Shown: in pieces, positions 17,565 through 25,811 of the stretch
Numbering within the stretch: position 1 is the stretch's first letter
Layout: each line of letters starts with the position of its first letter
Assembly (NCBI RefSeq): GCF_035917275.1
Contig: NZ_CP108509.1
Location: 372,001-436,000, forward strand
DNA: 64,000 nucleotides
Source of the DNA: Streptomyces sp. NBC_01237
GTDB lineage: Bacteria; Actinomycetota; Actinomycetes; Streptomycetales; Streptomycetaceae
Reading direction: 5' to 3'
Translations under genes and position numbers: made by a program
The notes under the pieces: generated by a model
What the model was told of the DNA's origin: nothing
Databases searched by the model: none
Seen by the model: only the letters and a program-made list of their open reading frames with translations

Positions 17565-19040
17565 TCATTCCCAGGAGCGCCCGGCAGCTTGGGTGACGCG
17601 GGTGAGGCCGTAGTAGTCGGCGACGCAGGAGGCGGGCCAGGCCATGCGACGGCTGAACGGTTCGGTCATTTTGCTGATGGGAAGCCGCTGGTACGGAAGA
17701 ACCTGGGCACCGGCCGCGGACCGGCCGCGCAGCCAGTTGTCCTGGGCATCCCATTGCTGTGCCCGTGCCTCCATGTCGGTGTCGAGGCTGCCGAGCGACA
17801 TGGCGAGCGAAAGACAGACGAGGCCGCACATCGCTGCCCCGGTGGCCAGGGGAAGTGCGATCCGCCGCCCGTGGCGCAGCCACCCTCGACCGAGAAGAAC
17901 CCCCACGAGGACGAGAAGCAGGAGATACAGCAGGAGGTAGTCGTTCCACAGGCGTGTGGACGTCGCGACGCTCTGTCCGAACGCGGGGTACGTGATGACC
18001 GTACAGACGTAGCCGGAGACCAGCAGGGCGCAGATGCCTGCCCCGGCCCATGGCGCCAGCGCCTTCGCGGGGGCGGTCCGGCCTCGGGGGCGCCGGTCCA
18101 GCAGTGCCAGGAGGATGCCGACGGCGACGGCGCCCAGGTACTGCCACGTCGTCACACAGGCGACGGCGATATCGGTGAAGCCTCGCAGGGACGCGAGGAG
18201 CGATTCGGGGTCGAGCATGGAGGCGGCGCCGTGCTTCTCACGGCGATGCCGTGCACCCGGCGATGTGAAGAGGATCAGCCCGGAGATCAGGACGGCCGCG
18301 ATCCCGGCCGCGCACCAGCACCGGACGAAGCGGCGTCGCGCCGGTGGCAGGACCCGGCCGCTGATCAGCAGCAGAGCGCTCAGGACGGCCACGGCGACGA
18401 CGGAGGTCTCCTCCGACAGCATGCCCAGGAGCAGCCCCACGAGAAAGACCGTCAGCAGGGCGAAGGTCCTCCCCCGCCGCGACGCGGCACGCAGCAGGGG
18501 GATGGCCGCGGCACAGGCGAGCACGGGGGGCACGGTGTGCGAAACGGATGCCGCGGGCCAGTAGAACGTCTTGTAGGTGTTGGGGGAACCGAGCAGGAAC
18601 AGCACTGTCACCATGGACGCCACCAGGAACGGGACTCCGCGCGGGGCGCTCAGTTGCGCTCTCGGCAGGACCGTGGCGATGAACGCCCAGAGGAGGCAGA
18701 GGACCAGCACACCGCTGACCGGACCGAACCACTGGTGGCCTGCCACGCCGAACCGCGCGTAGGACCAGACCAGCACCGCGTTCACGACCCGCCCGTTGTC
18801 CAGGGAGTAGAACGTGTCCACGATCGCGGACAGCCCGCCCTCCCGGACCACGGGCAGGAAGCACCAGTCGTCACCGCTGGGACGGACCCGGCGTCCGGCC
18901 CAGGCCGCTGCCGCGAGCAGGAGGATCGGCAGGAGCGAGAGCACTCCGACCGGAAGCGGTAGCGACCACCGCCTCGGACCAGGGTCCTGAGCACCTTCCG
19001 TACGTCGCTCCTGATCGGACCTCTCCTGCACGCACTCCAC
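17565..19040 (-). CDS. DUF6056-like polytopic membrane protein
   Basis: A roughly 491-residue protein with about ten membrane segments. The luminal motif PSGDDWCFLPVVREGG after the first segment, followed by YSLDNGRVVNAVLVW and later SPNTYKTFYWPA, fits the DUF6056/GT-C-like family, whose members resemble lipid-dependent glycosyltransferases with an acidic motif in the first loop. I prefer GTG 19040, which has GGAAAGGG eight bases upstream. GTG 19115 would add 25 residues without a ribosome site. Large Ala/Leu-rich segments follow the acidic loop, and the C-terminal 70 residues are soluble. It may be a sugar transferase for a surface polymer, but no sugar-nucleotide genes are near. Confidence 0.75.
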   Translation of the reverse strand: MECVQERSDQERRTEGAQDPGPRRWSLPLPVGVLSLLPILLLAAAAWAGRRVRPSGDDWCFLPVVREGGLSAIVDTFYSLDNGRVVNAVLVWSYARFGVAGHQWFGPVSGVLVLCLLWAFIATVLPRAQLSAPRGVPFLVASMVTVLFLLGSPNTYKTFYWPAASVSHTVPPVLACAAAIPLLRAASRRGRTFALLTVFLVGLLLGMLSEETSVVAVAVLSALLLISGRVLPPARRRFVRCWCAAGIAAVLISGLILFTSPGARHRREKHGAASMLDPESLLASLRGFTDIAVACVTTWQYLGAVAVGILLALLDRRPRGRTAPAKALAPWAGAGICALLVSGYVCTVITYPAFGQSVATSTRLWNDYLLLYLLLLVLVGVLLGRGWLRHGRRIALPLATGAAMCGLVCLSLAMSLGSLDTDMEARAQQWDAQDNWLRGRSAAGAQVLPYQRLPISKMTEPFSRRMAWPASCVADYYGLTRVTQAAGRSWE

Positions 19041-19251
19041 GGCTGATGCCCTTTCCGCATCGGGATCACAGGAAGTGCCGGCCGCCAGGACGAGCGGTCG
19101 AACCGGGCCGGCCACAGGAACACGGCTTCCCGACGCAGGAATATTGCTAGCAGCCCACCCGCTCCCGCGGCGGCATCCCTGGGGCCGGTTCGGGGAAGTG
19201 CCCGACTGCTTCGCCCGTTCGGTGCCACCACGGGTGCTGTTGGAGAGCGGT

Positions 19252-20190
19252 TCAGTCCGCCCAGGCGCGGGCCAGGCAACGGTGCCGGAGCGGATCGGAA
19301 TGGTCGGTGAAGGAGGTCCGGCCGTGCAGAACGGTGTAGTTGTCCAGCACGAGAAGGTCTCCCCTGCGCAGAGGCAGGCGCAGGAACAGGCTTTCGTCGC
19401 CGAGCACTTCGTCGAAGGCGTCGAGGGCTTCCACCTGCGCTGCGGTCAGTGGCTCGCCGGCCGCGTGATGGCCGCGTTCGATCTGGTACCTGTTGTACCG
19501 CACGGTGAGCCGGCCGTCGGTTCGGGTGAAGACGGGCCCGGAGCGTGCCAGGTTCCGTTCCGCGCCGAAATGGAAATCCCGGTGGAGCGTCGGCAGCACC
19601 GCGGGACGGTCGGCCGAGAGCCGGTCGTGCACGGTGTGACCGCTGACCAGCAGAGATTCGCCTCCCGTCGAGGCCGGCCTGACACAGAGAAGTGCGAGCA
19701 GGCGTGGGGGTCCGGATGGCCCCGCACGGTCGGTGTGCGGAGCCAGTGCCGCTTCTTCCACCGGATCCTGAGGCAGGCCGTCGCGGTCGGCACCCGCGGA
19801 CACCGTGGACGTACGGACAGTGGTGAGGAGATGGTCCATCGGCGCGGCGGACTCCGGTGAGCGGGGTGTGCCCGCCAGGGAGAGGGCCGATCGGCACAGC
19901 TCCGCGCAGGCCCGATCGCTGAGTCCGTCCAGCGGAAGGCCACGCAGAACCGCCAGTCCCGGCCCGTCGTACAGGGCCGACAGAAGTCGGCCCTTCAGGT
20001 CTCCGGACGGGTGGGAGCCCGGTGAGGAATTCGTGTCTTCCGGTGCCCGCACGGCTCTGTCTGTCATCTCCGTGACGGTGAGGCTGCTCGGGTGCCAGGA
20101 CGGTGGCAGGTGGATCAGCCAGGCGTCCTCCTCCAGTGTGTCCCGGTCCCACAGGTGAATTCGTTCGGCAGCGACGGACTCTTCTTCCAT
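19252..20190 (-). CDS. TauD/AsnO-like Fe(II)/2-oxoglutarate dioxygenase
   Basis: A 312-residue non-haem iron oxygenase from ATG 20190, preceded by a GGGGG ribosome site. The iron facial triad is visible as H152 and D154 (PHTDRAG) and H289 (VLHGRTSF); R302 or R308 near the end is positioned to hold 2-oxoglutarate. The GESLLVSGHTVHDRL segment and the overall length fit the clavaminate-synthase-like/asparagine-oxygenase side of the TauD family, which often hydroxylates amino acids for natural products. No peptide synthetase is present in the window, so the substrate is unknown. It lies 177 bases downstream of the ABC operon and may be read through or independent. Confidence 0.88.
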   Translation of the reverse strand: MEEESVAAERIHLWDRDTLEEDAWLIHLPPSWHPSSLTVTEMTDRAVRAPEDTNSSPGSHPSGDLKGRLLSALYDGPGLAVLRGLPLDGLSDRACAELCRSALSLAGTPRSPESAAPMDHLLTTVRTSTVSAGADRDGLPQDPVEEAALAPHTDRAGPSGPPRLLALLCVRPASTGGESLLVSGHTVHDRLSADRPAVLPTLHRDFHFGAERNLARSGPVFTRTDGRLTVRYNRYQIERGHHAAGEPLTAAQVEALDAFDEVLGDESLFLRLPLRRGDLLVLDNYTVLHGRTSFTDHSDPLRHRCLARAWAD

Positions 20191-20367
20191 GAACACCCCC
20201 TGCGTCCTGCGCACAGGCGTTCCCCCTGACGCAGGCCGGAACAAACTGACGGCTTCGTGTGATCAGTAACAGCCTCCCCCCGTCCGGCGAGCATCAAGCG
20301 GAATGGGACGGGCCCGCCGCCGACTTGTGGGGGCACCTTCCGCGCTGTCGTGTTCTCACCGCCCCCC

Positions 20368-21231
20368 TCACTCCGGACCGTGCGACTTCAGGGGATCGAG
20401 CTCCCGGCGTCGGCGGCTGATCGAATCGGGGTCCCAGCCCGGCCGGGGAACGGATGCCAGCAACAGCCGGGTATAGGGATGTCCGGGTGTCGCGAGCAGG
20501 TCCGCGACGGGCCGGTGTTCCATGGTCCTCCCCCGGTACAGGACGAGCGCCTCGTCGCATACGTACCGGACGACGGCCAGGTCATGGCTGACGAAGACCA
20601 GACCGATGCCGGTGTCACGGCGGATGTCCGACAGCAGGTTGAGCACCTGTGCCTGTACCGACACGTCCAGGGCCGACACCGCTTCGTCGAGCACGAGCAC
20701 CGTGGGTTCGACGGCCAACGCCCTGGCGATCGCGGCACGTTGGCGCTGCCCGCCGGAGAGCCTGCGGGGCAGCGCGGCAGCCTCGCGGTCGCCGAGGCCG
20801 ACCCGGGCCAGCAGTTCCCCGGTCCGGGCCGCGCGGGCCGCGCGGTCCTGGAGCCCGTGCAGGCGCAGCACTCCGTCGATGGTCGCGCCGATGCTGATCC
20901 GTGCGTCCAGCGAGAGATAGGGGTCCTGGAAGACGATCTGGACCGCCTTGGCCCGTGCCAGCCGGGCGTCCTTCCCGCGTACGGTGGCGGCCAGCGGCTC
21001 GCCCTGGACCAGGATCCGTCCCGCGTCCGGGCGTTCGAGACCGATCAGCATCCGGGCCGTGGTGGTCTTGCCGGAACCCGACTCCCCGACGATGCCGAGT
21101 GCGCCGCCGGCCCGTACGGAGAACGACAGGTCCTCGACCGCGACGACCTCCTTCGCTCCCGTCCGGTAGGTCTTGCGCAGACCGCTCACCTCCAGCAGCG
21201 TCCGCGCCGCGGGTGTGGGATCGGTGGTCAA
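20368..21231 (-). CDS. Oligopeptide-type ABC importer ATPase (DppF/OppF class)
   Basis: Second ATPase of the importer, 287 residues. The start is TTG 21231, with AAGGAGG seven bases upstream and a four-base overlap with the preceding stop; longer forms are artefacts. Walker A GESGSGKTTTARM is at about 50, Q-loop FQDPYLS near 100, signature LSGGQRQRAAIARAL near 165, Walker B VLVLDEAVSALDVS near 187 and H-loop VSHDLAVV near 222. It ends with the short zone GHPYTRLLLASVP typical of oligopeptide/nickel ATPases. It is the last gene of the operon. Confidence 0.95.
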   Translation of the reverse strand: MTTDPTPAARTLLEVSGLRKTYRTGAKEVVAVEDLSFSVRAGGALGIVGESGSGKTTTARMLIGLERPDAGRILVQGEPLAATVRGKDARLARAKAVQIVFQDPYLSLDARISIGATIDGVLRLHGLQDRAARAARTGELLARVGLGDREAAALPRRLSGGQRQRAAIARALAVEPTVLVLDEAVSALDVSVQAQVLNLLSDIRRDTGIGLVFVSHDLAVVRYVCDEALVLYRGRTMEHRPVADLLATPGHPYTRLLLASVPRPGWDPDSISRRRRELDPLKSHGPE

Positions 21232-22259
21232 CGGTCCTCCTTGTTCGGCGAGAGGGGTCCGGCCGCCGCCGCGTCGGCCGCCCCGTGCGTATCGGTGAGT
21301 TCGTCGGTGCGGTGGCAGGCGACCAGAGCCGGGCCGTGTCGTTCCAGGGGCGGCGGTGACTGGTCGCACAGCCCGGGCCGGACGGCGTGACAGCGCGCCG
21401 CGAAGGAGCAGCCGGGCGCGGAGTCCAGGAGGCCCATCGGTGCTCCGGGGATCGGGGTGAGGCGGGCGACCGGGCCGTCCGGCGGCGACAGGGGTGGGGA
21501 CGAGCTGAGGAGAGCGGCGGTGTACGGGTGACGGGGGGCGGCGAAGAGCGCGGCCGTGGGCGCCGTCTCGACGATCCGCCCGGCGTACATCACGTAGATG
21601 CGGTCGCAGGCGGCGGCCGCGAGTTCGATGTCATGGGTGATGAGGAGCAGACCCAGGTCGCGTTCACGTTGCAGTCTTCCCAGGATGGCCATGATCTCGG
21701 CCTGGGTGGAGACGTCGAGGGCGGTGGTCGGCTCGTCGCACAGCAGCAGTCGGGGTTCGGTGCTGAGCGCGCCGGCGATCATGACGCGCTGAAGCATTCC
21801 GCCGGAGAGTTCGTGCGGGTACTGGTTCAGGTGCCGGACGGGGTCCGGCAGACCGACGGCCGTGAGCAGTTCGACGGCCCGGACGTTCGCCCGGTCCTTG
21901 GACCAGCGGTGACACATGCGCAACGACTCGGTGAGGAAGTCCCCGATGCGGCGCACCGGATTGATGGCCGCCCGGGGATCCTGGAAGATCATGGATGTGG
22001 CGGCCGTACGTACGGTGCGCAGACTCGCGGCATCCGCGCCGACCAGGCCGGTGCCGTCGACACGGACCTGTCCCTCGATGCTGGCGCCCGCCGGGAACAG
22101 GCCGAGTGCGGCGCGGGCCGTGACCGACTTCCCGGAGCCGGATTCGCCGACCAGGGCGACCACCTCGCCCGCCGAGACCGTCAGACCGACGTGGTCGAGG
22201 ACCGGGCGGGCCATCCCGGGCAGTTCGATGCTCAGGTCCTCGTACTCCAGCAGTGCCAT
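21228..22259 (-). CDS. Oligopeptide-type ABC importer ATPase (DppD/OppD class)
   Basis: First ATPase of the importer, 343 residues from ATG 22259, whose first base is shared with the permease stop (TGATG). Walker A VGESGSGKSVTARAALG is at about 38-53, Q-loop IFQDPRAAINPVRR near 91, signature ELSGGMLQRVMIAGAL near 150, Walker B LLLCDEPTTALDVS near 171 and H-loop ITHDIELAAA near 207. The C-terminal oligo_HPY region has the Cys motif CSFAARCHAVRPGLC and a later Cys, the usual iron-sulphur-type cluster ligands of this class. Together with the next gene it forms the ATPase heterodimer. Confidence 0.95.
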   Translation of the reverse strand: MALLEYEDLSIELPGMARPVLDHVGLTVSAGEVVALVGESGSGKSVTARAALGLFPAGASIEGQVRVDGTGLVGADAASLRTVRTAATSMIFQDPRAAINPVRRIGDFLTESLRMCHRWSKDRANVRAVELLTAVGLPDPVRHLNQYPHELSGGMLQRVMIAGALSTEPRLLLCDEPTTALDVSTQAEIMAILGRLQRERDLGLLLITHDIELAAAACDRIYVMYAGRIVETAPTAALFAAPRHPYTAALLSSSPPLSPPDGPVARLTPIPGAPMGLLDSAPGCSFAARCHAVRPGLCDQSPPPLERHGPALVACHRTDELTDTHGAADAAAAGPLSPNKEDR

Positions 22260-23122
22260 CAGGATTCCCTCCCCGCGAGCCGGTCGCCGAGGTTCTCCCC
22301 GACGATGTTGAAGGCGACGACGACCAGCACGACCGCGGTGGCGGGCACGATCGCGGACAGTGGAAGGCCCTGCAGGACGGCGGCCTGGCTCTGGTTGATC
22401 ATTGCGCCCCAGTCGGGTGCGGGTGGCTGCACGCCCAGGCCCAGGAAGGACAGGGCCGCGAGGTCGAGCAGCGCGTAGCCGAAGTTGACGGTCGACTGCG
22501 CGAGCACGGTCGGGCCGATGTTCGGCAGCAGTCTGCGGACCGCGATGAACACCCCGGAGTGCCCCTGTACGTGGTAGGCCGCGATGTAGGGCCTGGCCTT
22601 CTCCTGCATGGCCAGGCCGCGCACCAGGCGCGCGGTGTACGGCATGTACGCGATGGCCATGGCGATCACCGGTGCGGTCATCCCCTTGCCGAAGACCGCC
22701 ACCGCGAGGATCGCGACGAGCAGCGCGGGGAAGGCGAACACGATGTCCAGCATCCGGCCGATGAGTGTGTCGGCCCAGCCGCCCCGCCAGGCGGTGAACA
22801 GACCGACGGCTGTGCCCGTCACCGTGGAGAACAGCACCACCGCGAGGGGTCCGGCGAGACTGGTACGGGTCCCCTCGATGAGGGCCGAGAGGGTGTCGTG
22901 CCCTCCCTGGTCGGTGCCGAGCCAGTGTTCGGCGCTCGGGCCCTGCAGGCTCGCGCCGAGGTCGCCGAAGGTCGGGTCCTGAGGCGCCAGCCAGGGTGCG
23001 AACACGGACACCAGGACGAAGAGGATCAGGAGCAGCAGGCACAGGTGTTGCAGCCGGCTGCCGCCCAGCGACCTGATCCGGGCGACCGGGCCGCGCACCA
23101 CGTCGGCGATCTGTGCGCTCAT
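22259..23122 (-). CDS. Peptide-type ABC permease (DppC class)
   Basis: A 287-residue inner permease with an N-terminal segment (about 25-48), the conserved exit PQDPTFGDLGASLQGPSAEH, the HWLGTDQGGHDTLSALIEG motif that opens the BPD_transp_1 domain, and five further segments. The EAA-like loop is at about 175-200 (YIAAYHVQGHSGVFIAVRR). The C-terminus has the family's LDLAALSFLGLGVQPPAPDW. Overlaps of four bases upstream (ATGA) and one base downstream show tight coupling. It pairs with the DppB-class permease to form the channel. Confidence 0.95.
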   Translation of the reverse strand: MSAQIADVVRGPVARIRSLGGSRLQHLCLLLLILFVLVSVFAPWLAPQDPTFGDLGASLQGPSAEHWLGTDQGGHDTLSALIEGTRTSLAGPLAVVLFSTVTGTAVGLFTAWRGGWADTLIGRMLDIVFAFPALLVAILAVAVFGKGMTAPVIAMAIAYMPYTARLVRGLAMQEKARPYIAAYHVQGHSGVFIAVRRLLPNIGPTVLAQSTVNFGYALLDLAALSFLGLGVQPPAPDWGAMINQSQAAVLQGLPLSAIVPATAVVLVVVAFNIVGENLGDRLAGRES

Positions 23123-24087
23123 CGTGCGCTCCCCACTGCGGTCACACGGGGATCGATCAGCGGATGCACCAGATCCACCAGGGCGTTGACCACGACGAAC
23201 GCGGTCACCACGAGCAGCACGATCGCCTGCACGATCTGGAAGTCCATCTGGTTGACCGACTGGACGAGGAGAGAGCCCACGCCCGACATGCCGAACGCGG
23301 TCTCCACGATCGAGGTGCTGACCAGCATTCCCGAGACGAGCAGCCCGGAGACGGTGACGATCGGGCCGAGCGCGTTGCGCAGGACATGACGCCGGATCAC
23401 CGTCCGGCGGGGTGTGCCGCGGCTCAGCGCGACCTCCACATGCTCACGGCCCAGTTCGTCCAGCATCGCCGACCTGGTGACGCGGGTGACCAGGGCCATG
23501 AAGGTCACGGACAGGGCCACCGAGGGAAGAACCACGTGGTACAGGCTGTCGAGGACTCCGGTGCCGTTCCCGATGGTGGGGAACCAGCCGAGCCGTACCC
23601 CGAACACCGACCTCAGCAGCAGTGCGGCCACGAAGGCGGGGGCGGCGGCCCCCACCGTCACGAGCAGCATCAGGGCCGCGTCGGTACGCGTGCCGCGCCG
23701 CAGTGCCCCGATGATCCCGGCCGCGACGCCCACCACCGCGATCAGCAGGGCCGACACCGCGACCAGCAGCAGGGAGGACGGGAGGCGTGACCAGATGACC
23801 TGGCCGACGTCCTGGTGGAGAAGGTAGGACCGGCCGAAGTCGCCGTGGAACACGCCTTCCAGCCAGTGCCGGTACCGCTCCAGGAACGGCTCGTCGAAGC
23901 CGTACTGGAGCCGGATCCGGGCGAGTTCCTCCGGGCTCGCGCTACGGCCGCGCACCAGGAAGCTCGCCGGGTCGCCGGGCACGAGGTACAGCGAGGAGAA
24001 CACCAGGAACGAGGTGACCAGGAGGGTTCCGGCCATACCGGCCAGCCTGCGCAGGACCCGTAGCGCCCGCGTCACTGCGGTCGTCAT
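23119..24087 (-). CDS. Peptide-type ABC permease (DppB class)
   Basis: A 322-residue permease from ATG 24087, overlapping the binding-protein stop by four bases. It has the DppB hallmarks: first segment, YLVPGDPASFLVRGRSASPE, FLERYRHWLEGVFHGDFGRS, then the transport domain with MLDELGREHVEVALSRGTP (the coupling EAA loop) and RHVLRNALGPIVTVSGL. Six membrane segments are seen. It forms the channel with the next gene product. Nothing is missing, so the importer should be functional. Confidence 0.95.
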   Translation of the reverse strand: MTTAVTRALRVLRRLAGMAGTLLVTSFLVFSSLYLVPGDPASFLVRGRSASPEELARIRLQYGFDEPFLERYRHWLEGVFHGDFGRSYLLHQDVGQVIWSRLPSSLLLVAVSALLIAVVGVAAGIIGALRRGTRTDAALMLLVTVGAAAPAFVAALLLRSVFGVRLGWFPTIGNGTGVLDSLYHVVLPSVALSVTFMALVTRVTRSAMLDELGREHVEVALSRGTPRRTVIRRHVLRNALGPIVTVSGLLVSGMLVSTSIVETAFGMSGVGSLLVQSVNQMDFQIVQAIVLLVVTAFVVVNALVDLVHPLIDPRVTAVGSAR

Positions 24088-25766
24088 CCGTTCGCCCCGA
24101 TCTCGGCCGCCCACGGGTAGTACAGGTAGGCGATCGACGGCTGGACTCCGGTGATCCGTTTGCCGAGGAAGACGCTCACGGGCTGTGTGTACAGGGGCAG
24201 CCAGGGCAGTTCCTCCATGGCGATCTGCTGGGCCTCCGCGTTGGCGGCGGCGTGCGCGGCGGGGTCGTAGCTTCCGACGGCCCGGTCGACGGCCGCGTCG
24301 AAGCGGGGATTGGACCAGCCGCCGTAGTTGGTGAACGCGCCGGTCTCCAAGGAGCTGTACATGTCCAGCGGGTCGGTGATCGAGGTGTACCAGAAGGTGA
24401 GGAAGAGATCGGTTCCCTTGCGGGCGGCCGGGTCGGTGAAGAGCGTCGAGTACTTCTCCGTGGAGAGGGTGTCGATACGGGGCTTGAGCCCGATGGCCGT
24501 GGCCGCCTGGGCGACGGCCTGCGTGATGATCGTGGTCTGGGAGTCGAGCGGGCTGGTCGAGATGACGATCGGCCGGCCGCGCACTCCCGCCTTCTCGGCG
24601 AGCTTCCTGGCCTTGGCCGGGTCGTACGCGTATGTCGGCAGGTTCTCGCGCAGGGCCTCGCGCGTCCCGGCGGGCGCGTCGCTCCAGAGGTTGTCGGTGA
24701 CCAGGGAATCGGCGACCTCGCCGACCCCGCCGGCTCCCGCCTCGACGATGCCCTTGCGGTCGATGGCCATGAGGAGGGCCCGGCGCACCCGGGCATCGCC
24801 CAGGGGACCCTTGAGGTTGCCGACCACCTCGGCGGCGACGGTCGTGTTGCGGCCGAAGTAGAGCTTTCCCGCCCGGGAGGAGCGGAGCCGGCCGAACGCG
24901 TCGGACGGGACGGCCCAGCCGCCGTCCACCTCACCGCTCTGGAGGGCGTTGACGCGGGTCGTCGCATCGCTCAGGAACACGAACTTGACCTGACCGGAGC
25001 GGGCCTTGAGGGCCGGGTTCCAGTAGCCGTCGAACTTCTTGAGCACCAGCGACCGGCCCGGCGTCCAGGAGGAGAACGAGAAGGGGCCGGTGCAGTTCAC
25101 ACCGCCTTGGGGGCTGCCGTACTCCTTGCCCTGCTGGGCCAGGGTGGCGGCGGATTCGACTGTGCCGGGGCCGGTGGCGAGTTGCTTGTTGAAGGTCGAG
25201 TCCGGCTTCGTCAGCTTGACGGTGACTTCCAGCGGCCCCGACTCGGCCACCGACTCCACATTGCGGAACGAGTTGGCCCAGGCGCTGCCCGTCGCGGGGT
25301 CGAGGTGACGGCGCAGCGAGGCGACGACGTCCTTCGAGGTGAGGACCGTCCCGTCGTGGAAACGGACACCGGGACGGATCTTGTAGACCCAGGTGGTGGG
25401 CGTCGGATTGCTGTACGAGGACGCCAGGTTCGGCGAGGTCGTCAGGTCGGGGTTCCAGCGCAGCAGGCTTTCGCAGACGTTGGACAGGATCTGATTGGGC
25501 GGGTAGTCGAACGCGTAGGCGTAGTCGATCGAGGTCGGCTCGGCGTAGATCGACCAGGTGAAGGAGTCCAGTGCGCCGGTGGGGGCGGGCGTCCGGTCGG
25601 TGAGCCGGTGGGCGGTGCTGACGCCGGCGCTCCGGTCGGAATGGGCGGTGCCGCTGCACGCGGCGGTGATGAGTACGGCGGCCGCCGCGAGGGCGGTCCC
25701 CACGGCACGCCGGATTCTCCGTGGCCCGCGCCGCGATCCGGCTTCGACTGATGATGCTGATGACAT
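24084..25766 (-). CDS. Peptide-type solute-binding lipoprotein (SBP family 5)
   Basis: A 560-residue extracellular receptor for the importer, anchored by a lipoprotein signal: the basic RRGPRRIRRAV is followed by a hydrophobic stretch and the lipobox ITAACSG with the Cys near residue 37. The mature part has the SBP_bac_5 landmarks TSPNLASSY, WVYKIRPGVRFHDGTVLTSK and DVVASLRRHLDP, and the C-terminal lobe ends with LPLYTQP. The family binds peptides, nickel chelates, opines or glycosides. Because the operon begins with an amidohydrolase, I infer an N-acyl or amide-linked compound. The gene begins 45 bases after the amidohydrolase. Confidence 0.93.
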   Translation of the reverse strand: MSSASSVEAGSRRGPRRIRRAVGTALAAAAVLITAACSGTAHSDRSAGVSTAHRLTDRTPAPTGALDSFTWSIYAEPTSIDYAYAFDYPPNQILSNVCESLLRWNPDLTTSPNLASSYSNPTPTTWVYKIRPGVRFHDGTVLTSKDVVASLRRHLDPATGSAWANSFRNVESVAESGPLEVTVKLTKPDSTFNKQLATGPGTVESAATLAQQGKEYGSPQGGVNCTGPFSFSSWTPGRSLVLKKFDGYWNPALKARSGQVKFVFLSDATTRVNALQSGEVDGGWAVPSDAFGRLRSSRAGKLYFGRNTTVAAEVVGNLKGPLGDARVRRALLMAIDRKGIVEAGAGGVGEVADSLVTDNLWSDAPAGTREALRENLPTYAYDPAKARKLAEKAGVRGRPIVISTSPLDSQTTIITQAVAQAATAIGLKPRIDTLSTEKYSTLFTDPAARKGTDLFLTFWYTSITDPLDMYSSLETGAFTNYGGWSNPRFDAAVDRAVGSYDPAAHAAANAEAQQIAMEELPWLPLYTQPVSVFLGKRITGVQPSIAYLYYPWAAEIGANG

Positions 25767-25811
25767 CGTCTACCTCTGTCTGGGGTGGCTGGGGAACGTA
25801 CGCGGTCGGGG

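Noticed and set aside
21232..21369. Extended N-terminus for the second importer ATPase
   Set aside because: The extension overlaps the first ATPase heavily and is Arg/Gly-rich; the TTG with AAGGAGG at 21231 gives the correct start.
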